Shown here: positions 23,519 through 32,100 of the stretch, piece by piece
How positions within the stretch are numbered: the first letter of the stretch is position 1
How the letters are laid out: every line of letters starts with the position of its first letter
Source: Ectocarpus siliculosus
Taxonomy: Eukaryota > Sar > Phaeophyceae > Ectocarpales > Ectocarpaceae
NCBI GenBank assembly: GCA_000310025.1
Contig: FN649758.1
Span: 1,741,996-1,788,721, forward strand
Length of the DNA stretch: 46,726 bases
Reading direction: 5' to 3'
Program-made: the position numbers and the translations under genes
The notes under the pieces: model-generated
Database searches by the model: none
Told to the model about the DNA's origin: nothing
What the model saw: only the letters and a program-made list of their open reading frames with translations

Positions 23519-25680
23519 ATGTTCACCTTCGAAATGATTGCACGTGGTGCTACCAACCAAAACAACCCGAAAGGGCCATGACCACAGCAGCAAGTCGACA
23601 TCCTGGCCTTTTCTACGTCGTCCAAATCGACCCCGGCGCCCCACAGATGTGATGTAGATTTGTATGGCTTCAACCATGTTCAACGAGACGTGTTTAAAAC
23701 TCTTGTCGTATAACCCGGCCTCGAGAATTTCCGTGTTTGTCGATATCCGTATTATTTGAACGCTGGTATTCTACACAGGTCTTGGAAGAGGTAATGCAGG
23801 AGCGGTACTTGCCGTGTCCGGTTGCTCTGCTGAGCTTACGGCAGGACAAAATCAAGACCTGGCGTGACACGAAATGATTCCCTAAGCGCGCCCCCTTTGT
23901 TAAAGCGAGAAAAAGGTTCACCAGTTCCCCTCGCCACCGTCAAGACCGCCGAGCCACCCCCCCCTACGCCACCGTCCTTTTTATGGACCGTCTGGTAAGC
24001 CGGCGTCCATTGTCCGCAACGGCCGGGAAAGCTCTACCTTCCTCAGCGACAAGAAGCGCCGGTGAAGGGACACGCAATCCAGACACAGCAACAAAGACCC
24101 GAAACCTTTGGTATCTTGGTAGAATACCAGGAGGACGGACACCCGGCACAGCTTGTTTGCCGACAGCTGTCTAACTGACGCGGGGAGACTTTCCTCTTGG
24201 CGCCTTTCCTGCTAAGCGCAGGAGACATCGTCCCAGCTACGGTAGGTAGCCGGGCACCGCTTGGCGACGGGGGCTGCTGGCATGCTTGTCGCCCTTCGCC
24301 TCCTCCTTCCGTTTTCCCGCTGACAAAAACACTTGTAAAACCGCTGTGTGAGACCCAGCAGTTTCTTCCACCAGGGGTAGGGGCAACGGGGGCGCCCGTT
24401 AGCTGGACTCTAGCCTTGCCATGCCGCGGCAAGGGCAAGTGTCAAGGGGGTCGGTCCGCCGCACCGAGCGGGGGCGCGCCTGCTGCACCTACCCCAGGTG
24501 CCAGAAACCGCTGGGTGACACGGGGTTGACGAAGGTTTTCAGCGCGAAGATAAAGGGCGACAAAGAAGGCTACTGCTGTAGCGTAGCGCCCCCGTCGTCA
24601 AGCGGCGTGCGCCGACAATCATTTCAAGCTATTATAGTAAAAGACCGCAGTTTTTCATCCCCGGCCGATGGTGTTGACGTGTGTAGGCCCTTTGAGATTG
24701 CGGCTCGTCTCACGGGAATTGGATATTTTCCACGGTATTCGTCAAGTCTTGTTCGATTTTCAGTACTGTTCGATACCAAGCGTCACCACGGTTAAGTCAG
24801 TTTCTTCCAAAACCTTGTAACGAACGTTTTGACCGCCGGGAGGGGAGGAGAGTTCATGTACAATAAGATGTAGGTCTCGGGAGATGAGATGACCGAGAGA
24901 CGGCAGAGCAGATGGCCAGTTAAATTACTTGCTGCCGGGGGGAGAGAGCTGTGTGGATGATGTACATCATGTATGCCTATCAACAACAAGAAATTCAGAT
25001 TACCTCGGACGACACATGAACCATGACCCTGCATGTACATACATGTGCATATGCATATGACATGATGGTGCACAATGGCAGTCATGTGCCCATCTCACGT
25101 GAATAGGACGCATGTGCTGATGCGGCTCTACGTTTGGGTTTAGCTGCTCCGTCTTGTGCGGTTACGTTACGCTAACGCATGTTTCCTGCTGTCCACCGAG
25201 CACCAGCAGGACAGAAGAAGCTTAAGCAGTCTCTGAGTTACAGGAGGATGTATCTGTACGGCAGCGTCTCGCAAGCACCTTTGTACAATGTTGTACAAGG
25301 GAGAACCCTCGGTTTTGAGAGGCCCCCTCATGACGAAAGTATGATGCAACCTTTGACGGGAGGCACCGAACAACACCAGCAGTGACACCTTGACAATACT
25401 TCCCCCGCCCCCCCAACGGGAGTAATAATATATCTCGCCCAACGCCGCTACCATATTCGTTTGAATAGGCGTGTTTCACTTACCCTGTGGACATATTAGT
25501 CTGGCGGCGTCGAGGGGTTGCTGCAACCGGGGAGCTGAAGCCGATGCTTCTTCCCGCTGCCCCGAGATTCTCGTCCCCGCCGCTGTTGCTTCGCCTGGGT
25601 GCCCTCGTGGGAAGCTTATGCAGCTGCGCCGGCCCGTCCTCCGTGGGAGCCGGCCCCTCTTCACCCCCCTCGTGCTCCAT
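13173..25680 (-). CDS. FYVE-finger / alpha-beta hydrolase fusion protein (11 exons, 1080 aa)
   Basis: Spliced from 25680-25484, 23399-23265, 22354-22153, 21785-21687, 21066-20857, 20064-19908, 19022-18859, 17923-17778, 16816-16627, 16125-15955 and 14744-13173; all phases agree. FYVE domain about residues 85-137: W85xxD88, RRHHCR at 106-111, and eight zinc ligands (C94, C97, C110, C113, C118, C121, C132, C135). The loop before the last CxxC is short. An Ala/Gly linker leads to an alpha/beta-hydrolase fold, about 180-490, with nucleophile S297 in GQSVG, Asp439 in GRSDQLVP and His467 in GGTHALVYD. Residues 558-1080 are Ser/Gly/His-rich, with a Pro run and four x-T-P sites, ending in KK plus 18 hydrophobic residues. 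Known: FYVE fingers bind PI3P on endosomes. Inferred: a lipase or esterase held at such membranes; the substrate is unknown. Start chosen as ATG 25680, after a GA-rich leader. One assembly gap lies in intron 2. Confidence 0.88.
14745..15954 (-). other. Intron 10 of the FYVE-hydrolase gene
   Basis: 1210 bp with GT-AG ends. Short frames only. Poly(G) runs lie near 15525 and 15928. Confidence 0.7.
15955..16125 (-). CDS. FYVE-hydrolase exon 10
   Basis: 57 codons, phase 0. Acceptor CTGTTCAG/TCT, donor GATCAG/GTACGG. It is Ala/Ser-rich linker sequence. Confidence 0.78.
16446..16471. repeat. (AAC)n microsatellite in intron 9
   Basis: About eight AAC units. Confidence 0.93.
16627..16816 (-). CDS. 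FYVE-hydrolase exon 9 (Asp and His)
   Basis: Acceptor ATCACAG/G. It encodes SDQLVPYAATKWLE with Asp439 and GGTHALVYD with His467. The donor used is AAG/GTCTGC, a weak site but in phase with exon 10. If it were not used, the frame would run on to a stop at 16528-16530. Confidence 0.83.
17033..17244 (+). mobile_element. TA-flanked MITE, copy B (FYVE gene intron 8)
   Basis: A 212 bp element with TA at 17031-17032 and 17245-17246. The left end CCGTATACCACACAAGATAA and the complement of the right end, CCGTATGCCACACAAGATGA, are inverted repeats that continue to GATTGTCAAAGCTCG. The core GTCTCGTCCAGAGCTTTCC matches copies A and C. There is no coding capacity. Confidence 0.87.
17778..17923 (-). CDS. 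FYVE-hydrolase exon 8
   Basis: Acceptor GCATCAG/GAC, donor GGAAG/GTGCGG, phase 2. It ends with VIHPVKIWHG, the strand leading to the catalytic Asp. Confidence 0.9.
18859..19022 (-). CDS. FYVE-hydrolase exon 7
   Basis: Acceptor CGAAAG/GG, donor ACGCAG/GTGATA. It encodes the cap or lid region, rich in helices, residues 334-388. Confidence 0.87.
19634..19870. repeat. 128 bp diverged tandem pair in intron 6
   Basis: TCACCTACGGGGC(T/A)AATCTGATTCAGA is found at 19634 and 19762, followed in both by CTTGTGTG, GTGCC and GATACTC(C/G)GTA blocks. On the minus strand GGGTTCGATTCTG (about 19840-19852) fits a tRNA-type B box. This may be the remains of a tRNA-derived retroposon. Confidence 0.6.
19908..20064 (-). 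CDS. FYVE-hydrolase exon 6 (nucleophile elbow)
   Basis: Acceptor TCGGCAG/CTG, donor CTAGAG/GTAAGC, phase 1. It encodes KAAMVGQSVGAVFAMD with the catalytic Ser297. Confidence 0.93.
20857..21066 (-). CDS. FYVE-hydrolase exon 5 (GC donor)
   Basis: 70 codons, phase 0. It continues directly from exon 4 as FLFL-GLDSHRH and carries LICIDRPGRGRSD, the conserved strand-4 segment. The donor that keeps the fold and frame is CAG/GCGAGC, a GC-AG intron. The nearest downstream GT sites do not keep the frame. Confidence 0.85.
21687..21785 (-). CDS. FYVE-hydrolase exon 4
   Basis: 33 codons, phase 0 at both ends. Acceptor TGACAG/GAG, donor TCCTG/GTAAGG. It encodes the first strands of the hydrolase fold (DGKTVSYSVAG and LPVFLFL). 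Confidence 0.9.
22153..22354 (-). CDS. FYVE-hydrolase exon 3 (second half of FYVE)
   Basis: Acceptor GCCCAG/GACG, donor TTGAG/GTGAGG, phase 0. It supplies the remaining six zinc ligands except C94/C97 and C110 (C113, C118, C121, C132, C135), then an Ala/Gly linker encoded by GGCGCC repeats. Confidence 0.93.
22732..22983. other. Poly(G) run and stuttered sequence before gap 1
   Basis: A G24 run is followed by sequence made almost only of doubled and extended homopolymers. Its order of bases follows the clean sequence after the gap: ACC-AA-CTTCGGATTT at 22765-22780 matches ACCAAGCTTCGGATTT at 23127-23142, and so on to CCCTAG against ATCTAG. This is the pattern of polymerase slippage in reads past a poly(G) tract. 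It should not be annotated as genomic sequence. Confidence 0.85.
22984..23083. other. Assembly gap 1 (100 N)
   Basis: Exactly 100 N, the conventional unknown-size gap, in intron 2 of the FYVE gene. The flanking pattern suggests the two sides overlap. Confidence 0.99.
23265..23399 (-). CDS. FYVE-hydrolase exon 2 (first half of FYVE)
   Basis: The acceptor follows a T-rich tract (…CCAACCAG/C) and the donor is TGCAG/GTAGGT. It encodes residues 66-111, including WVPDD, C94, C97 and RRHHC. The split Arg111 codon (AG/G) joins exactly onto exon 3. Confidence 0.92.
23489..23518. repeat. (CTG)10 microsatellite in intron 1
   Basis: Ten perfect CTG units. Confidence 0.95.
24251..24615. repeat. ~365 bp imperfect inverted repeat (foldback) in intron 1
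   Basis: The left arm (about 24251-24419) and the complement of the right arm (24615-24428) share in the same order GCACCGCTTGGCGACGGGGGC / GCACGCCGCTTGACGACGGGGGC, CTTGTCGCCCTT / TTTGTCGCCCTT, CGCTGA, CCACCAGGGGTAGG / GCACCTGGGGTAGG and a central CTTGCC palindrome. Both arms can encode a similar peptide, PTPG(G/A)RN.WV, read outward. The element may be a foldback transposon or a degenerate pair of inverted gene fragments, and could form a long hairpin RNA. Confidence 0.65.
25484..25680 (-). CDS. FYVE-hydrolase exon 1 (start)
   Basis: ATG at 25680-25678, residues 1-65 plus two bases of codon 66. The donor is GG/GTAAGTG, a near-perfect site, phase 2. The peptide is acidic at first (MEHEGGEEGPAPTEDGP), then basic and Ser/Arg-rich. 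The frame is open further upstream to 25893, so an earlier start cannot be excluded. The purine-rich leader and the join to exon 2 favour this one. Confidence 0.72.
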
Positions 25681-26180
25681 CTCTCTCTCTCTTCTCCTAT
25701 CTGCTGTTCGGGGTCTTCTTGGGCACCGAGCGCCTACTTCTCTGCTGCAGAGCCAGCCCTCTATCGCCCGTTGCGAAAGACGATGACGATGCCTCGCGTG
25801 TTGGTAAGACAGAGAGGGGAGATGAGAGCCCCTTCCCTTCCACCCTGTGCGTGAGAGATCGCCGAGGGAAAGAAGCCCTTCAGAAATGCTCAAGCCCCAA
25901 CAATGGGGGGCAGGCTGTACCGGTCCAAGGCGTGGGATGCAGCCAGCAGACGGACAGAGAGGCAGCTGGTCCGGATCAGTTCAAACTGATCTTTCTTTCT
26001 GGGGCTACGCAGAGGAGAATAACAATATGCCCTGGTGGGAGGTGTCGGCCTATGATAGGGCGCCGTGCGTCGTGGTGGTGCTGTAGCTGGCCACCGAGGC
26101 GATTTGTCCCGGTGCTGCAGCAGTACATCCCCCACTGCACTCTCGGTCTCTTTCGTCTCGTTTACCAGCTCGAGGGCAAC
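25681..26180. promoter_or_regulatory. Shared upstream region of two divergent genes
   Basis: 500 bp separate the ATG of the FYVE-hydrolase gene (minus, 25680) from the proposed ATG of the TLC gene (plus, 26181). A GA/CT-rich tract (25681-25697) flanks the FYVE start. No TATA box or known operator stands out. The region must hold both 5' leaders and, by inference, a bidirectional promoter. Confidence 0.5.
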
Positions 26181-26191
26181 ATGGGACGCAA
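26181..26191 (+). CDS. TLC gene exon 1 (proposed 11-base start exon)
   Basis: ATG GGA CGC AA is followed by GTGAGT. Phase 2 matches exon 2 (G AAG), giving the N-terminus MGRKKAAEAVV. No closer ATG with a phase-2 donor was found. Transcript data would be needed to confirm it. Confidence 0.5.
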
Positions 26192-29100
26192 GTGAGTTTA
26201 GTGGAAATGCGGGACACTGTTTTGTACATAGCGGAGTAGCGCAGTGGGTAAGGCTTCTTAGCAGAGGAGGAGCAAAATCTTGGTCTATACTACATGTGTG
26301 CCATGCACCGGATGGTTTGAAGTGCCCCCGACTGCCGTGTATTGCACTTGTCTCTCGGGGTGTAAGCTGGCGGGTGAGGTCTTTGTCCCCCTATCTTTCT
26401 TGCCCCTCTCATGTACCTTGGTCCTTCTCAGCGGTTGTTTGCTTGTACCGCAAGCTACAGGTGCAACAAAACTGCAACTCCCAACGTCAACTCAGATTTT
26501 AGCGGCTGCTCTCCTTGACAACTGCTGTTTGCACATGTTGTTTCCTTGCAACCTTATGGTTTGGTTGGAACTGACGCATACAGTTTGGTCGTGGCTGTCT
26601 CTTTCGTGCGTGCTAGCACTTGCCGCTGCCGTTGTTGTATGTCTTCATTCAGGTAGGGTTTGCCCTGTTGTTGTATCGCGCTACCGCAACACATGTATTA
26701 GGGGTGACGTCTACAAAATGGGAGATCGTGGTTGGCAGTCGATCGCCCGCAAGATATGCCGCAATGCACGCGGCAACTTCCAATCGATAATTTACATCGA
26801 TGCCTCGAAACAGAGCTGTTGATATGCCGTTGCGTTGCCTTGACCGAGAAGCCTAGAAACGCCGCCCTTCTCCTCGACATGCACACAACATACACCTCCA
26901 TGCCTCGAGGTTTCGGGGACGGCACGGGCATCGACCACGTGCACATGAACCATGATACATAGGGGCGAAGGGTCTCTCGACCTGCTGAGGTACTATGTTT
27001 GCGGTGTCACGCCACCACAACCACGGTAGCAATAACCCATTGTAAGTTTGGAAGATTTTTATATTTTTATGCCAAGGATTCTATACCAAGCTACCACGCA
27101 CGTGTGCAGCCCGCACCGAAGAACTACTATTAATAACCAGTAGTTAAGAATGCATGCTCAACATTATGCAGAGCGGGTCCCTGTTTAGTGTCGGTTGAAC
27201 AGCAGTGCCAATGCCCGGAATAGTGCCGGCCGGTGTTTTTCGGCGGGCACACACTGAATTTCCAAGTCATTCTGAAAAGTGCCGGTCCGGTACGTGCACA
27301 TCCCGGCACTCAACAGGGACCCCCTCTGTACTCCGGAGTATCAAGCATTAGCACCATTTTTGAGGCCGGTTAAGAACCCCTACGCTAAAACCGATATAAC
27401 GGCCATTTGCAGCCCACAAGAGGAACTACAGGAAGAACCCCAGGCTCGGCCAATACTATTACAATACTACTGTAGAGGTTCTTAAGGAAGTGCGGGCGCT
27501 ATGTATCTGTGTACCACAAAGCAAATGTGTGGAGAACCAACAGCGGCGGTCTGCACTCGTCTCTAGGAGTTTCACTCGTATGTATGCAGAACATGGTTGA
27601 CGCGAAAGGGAAGCGAGGGGGGGGGCGAATAGAAGCGACCGGTACAACAGCTGTAGTATGCATACCGGAATCATGTACCGTAGGTTGCGTATGATATCAC
27701 ACACCCCGGACCGCTTTTGAAAGCTCGGCTACTCGGCAGAAATTGCAGCGACGGTGCGGAAGTGACGGCGTTGGAGCCTCTCGTCGAGAGCTTTCCGAAA
27801 ACATATTATTAGATCTCACCATCTTCTTCGTGGTCGAGTAAGCGAGCTTTGACAATCGGTCCAGGGGGTGTGGTATCTTACGCAACCTACGGTAGTCGTG
27901 CGAGCGAAGGCGCCCATGGGAGGTCTCTCCCTCATCTTATCGGAGCACTCGGACCGGGGTGCGCCAAAAGAGCAAGAACAGCGTGACGTATTTCAAGTCC
28001 GACCGGTATGGGTTCTCTTCGCACCCCGGTGCGATGAAACCGATGTTCGGAGACCGCTCCGGCGTACGTTGCCTGCTGCCGCAAGTCTTTCAGCCTTTCA
28101 CAAGTGGATTCGACGCGTTCGATGATAACTGGCCCCAAAGAAGGAAAAAGTCGATCCACCTCGCGGGGAAACTCGAACAATCGTATGTTTCGTCTTTGTA
28201 ACCGCTGACAGCGCTCCGAACGGGGCAAACCATGGAGTCTTAATTTGCAGAAAAATTATCTTGAAAACATTCAAAAAAAAATTGAGTTTGGGCCTTGTAG
28301 CGGGGGGGGCGATTCAGGGGCAACTATTACTGAGCGCGGTCTACGGTAGTGTGAGCCTTATTGTTTCGGCATGATTCCTGTAGCTCGGCTTCAGAGACCA
28401 TCCACCTATTTTTAACCCGAGCTTACGGTTCTTTGGTGTATTGGTACACGTGTTACGACAAAACCCTTGCAGGAAGGCCGCGGAGGCTGTCGTTGCTGCC
28501 GCCGGCGTGAACTTCTGGACGCTGGAGGAGCCGACGCTGTGGTACGCCGTCGGCCTCCTCGCCCTGCAGGTGGTGGGACGAGAGGTCTTCAAGCGCTACG
28601 GCCCGTTCAAGAGCGATGCCGCGCTATTCGCGCACCAGGTACGTATACAGACTTGATGCGACACCACACTCTGTGTCTGTTGGCTTGCAACATGATGTGA
28701 TTGCGTTTGTATGGTAATGTTCGTGACACTCGCGCTGTGGGATTTTGGGGTCAATGATAGTGTTCTCGCAAGAACGATTTGGAAGGATATTCCTGTCTTC
28801 CAAAAGGTGGCGTGATGTCTATTGCTGCACTGGAGGTGAGACTTTGCAGAGAAGCAACTAAAAAATGGCGGCCTCCACCAGGCTCGTGACATATATCACG
28901 GCGTTGGCGGACGGACGGTGATATGCTGATCTGGTGTTCTTGCCGTGAATTGGCGGATGTAAGTAGGCGGTCCATGAGGCACCGCCCTAGACTGAACATG
29001 GTACATGGTATGTTGATCTTTTGTAAGTAGCTTACGTGTGCGTCTGTCTTTCGTGGGTTGAAGATCTTTCTGTCAATGTCGCGTTGCTTGGTGCGGATCG

Positions 29101-32100
29101 CACAGTGCCTGAAGGCTGCTCTTTCACTCGCTTGCGCAGCCGCGTAGAGCACCAACATACATGCCCTGTGCGTAGCGCCAACTCGGGCTGTGCGTTCACC
29201 CGTATTCCTAACGCCCCGACCTGTGGCACGTGGCACATGTCCTCAGACTGTACCCTGCTAACTTTAAACCTTGGCAACATCGTTGGCATCTACGCTTTCG
29301 AAAATGTACTCCGCACGGGTCCTTTAAGGTGAAATATCAGGGTATGTCGAGAAATTTGTGTTTGCGCCGCGGCATAAATGTACCCGAAAAAATAAAATTT
29401 GGCATAGTAGTTGGCCACCGGGCATCCAACGTACCCGTCTATGGAGGCCCTTGAAAACGCGACCCTCGAAATGTTTGTTTGCAATGCTTTCTCGCCTCGA
29501 CCCACTGCTTTGGTTACACAGGTTTCCGTTTTTTGTGTACAACATAGGGCAGGGTAGACCAAACATCACAAGTACTCTACGCTGCCTCGCAAGTAAGACC
29601 AAGCATTTTGTGTTCTCTGCGGCACCCCTGTCGCCGTTAGTCTACAAATCCTGTGTGGCGTACCTCCCTCGGCCTCCCTTTTGTGTTCACCGATAGAAAC
29701 ACACATGCTCGCGTTACGACCCATCTCGATTTCGTGGTCTCTTATGATATGTATCATCCGTTGTTGTTGTTGTTGTTCCTTTCCTTATATGTGCGTATCT
29801 GGTCGCTGTTTCTAACGTCGCTGCTCCTTTTTGTTGTCATCGTTTCGTGCCGTAGCTGTGCTCGATGGTCTGCATCGCTCACTGCGCGTTCTGGGGGGTG
29901 TACTACTGGTTCGGGGAGGCTAACACCATCGAGGACCGTCTGTACGGCCCCTCTGTCGGCGCTCTGGTCATCGGAAAGGTACAGCAGTACCTGTTGTTGC
30001 CCATGGCGGTTGTTGTGGATGCTGGAGGTTGGCCTGTCGTGTCCTCGTAGATGTATTGCTGGTCCTGGTGGTTCTGTTGCCGGTGCTGTTTTCGGCCTGT
30101 TCTCGTGGAGTGTGGTGTTGCTCGCGGATGGAAGATCCTCCTTACAGAGAGCAGAGAACACTTCGGTCAGTCCAGTTGGAGGGATTATCCTGCTAACATT
30201 GGAAGTTACAGACAGATATGTAAGGAGGCATGTTGGTTCAGGAGACCCCAAGTCCCATCTAGTGCTCTTTTTATTGTTTGGCTGTGGGCTCGGTTCCTTC
30301 CTCCGTGCGGATCAGCGTCGGACACTTAGAGAATGCGATTTTTGAAGGATAAGGCGGGTGTTATCCATGCATCAGTCGGGGAACCAACTCAACATCACCG
30401 GGGATGAAGTTCCTTTGATGATCAGAGACGAGATGGTTGACTACAGGAATCTCGAAAAACACCAGTACAGTATCGTGTTGCCGATGACGGCGGCGGCGGC
30501 TCTTACAACCACAGAGCGTGAAGTTTAAGCGTTGTCTTGGAGAGCGAGCTATGCTTTGTAGGGACACGGCGGTAGTAGTGCTGTTAACCCCACCAGCAGC
30601 CAGCTCCTTTGGCACTCTCCCGTGCTCACCCTCTGACCTTTTTCGACTTCAGCGGCACGATACGGAACTAAAGGTCCGGTGGGAGAGTACACGAGCGATG
30701 CGGATAGCACCCGTCTTCGTGATGTTGGCGTTCGGGGACCGATTAGAACCGGCATGGTGCATCATCCAACACTAACCCTGCCAGGTGCTCTCGGGAAGAG
30801 AGTTTCGTTTGGAAAGTGCACAATCGTCTCCCCCTCCCGTTTAACAACGCTTTGCATGCAATGCTCTTCTTTTTTTTTGGTGTTTGCAAAGGTTAACCTG
30901 GCGTTTCAGTTTTACGACCTGGTGGCGACTGTGTTCATCGGACGACTCTGCAAGGTGGAGATGATCGTGCACCATGCCCTCGCAACCGTCATGTGCTACT
31001 TCCTCATGCGGGACTGGTGAGGAGATGCTAAGGCCTACGGTGGTTTTTGCCGAGAATGGCGGGGTGTATGCCTACACCTGACGTATCCCTTCTACATGCT
31101 TTAGCGGTCTTGCGAAGGAAATAATGAAGACGACAACAATGGCATCAACAGCATCCCTCGAGTGTAGCGCCCCGGGTGATGTCTCTCCAATGTTTCCAAA
31201 CTGTTGCTTGCCACTGGAGGTGACATCGCACCCTCCGTCGAAACATCAGTTACGTGGCTACCGCACTTACGAGGAGGTAAGTGTGCAATCCACACTACCC
31301 GCAATTGTGAGTCTTCCACCAATGTACGTCGCGAGAAAACGGTCAACACAGGAAGGTGCTTCCGCCGGGAGGTCGGGTAACATCACTGGGTGGAGTGCCG
31401 GTTCGATATTCGTGTTTCGTTCCCAACGGATACTTGCCTCAACAGCGTGCCAGCGCTCCACGTCCCTGGTGCAGTTTTAAGAGCCTTCATGGCACAGCTG
31501 CTGCTATTTCAACTGGAATAGCTACCAGCACTTTGTGGACTTGTTTTGCTGGAAAAAGAGTAATTTTATTTTTGGGTTGCGTTTCCAGCGGAACCTCCTG
31601 CGTATCGAAATGCTTGTCAACCGTTCAGCGTTTTTTTTTTTTTCTTTGGCAGCTACGTCCACTACTACGCCATCTTTTTCCTGGGGATCTCGGAGGTGAG
31701 CTCGGTTCCCCTGGTCTTCGTGGACGTCTTCAAGTTCTTCCCGGACGTGGCGGCGAGGTGGGCAAGCTTTAGCAGCAGATATAACTTGATATTTGCAGTA
31801 TTTGGTAATTAGCTCTTTTTTTTTCTGGTGGCACCCTGCTGTATTCTCCATTGCCTGAAGACTCATTTTGCCTGTGACTCTTACTGTCGTGTCGGATCTG
31901 CTTGCACTGGAACACCGTAATGTGGTTGGTCGCAATTATTGCGCCGTCCTACCCAGGGTTGACGTTTTTTGCATTTCTGTTGTTTCAGCCCCGCAGCAGT
32001 GTAAATTAGTGGTGTATTTCCGGTCGAAGCGGGCACCTTGTTTGGGGGCAGACCACCCTTCCATTGGTGTTGTTTTCTTATCATTTTCCACTGCAGTTGC

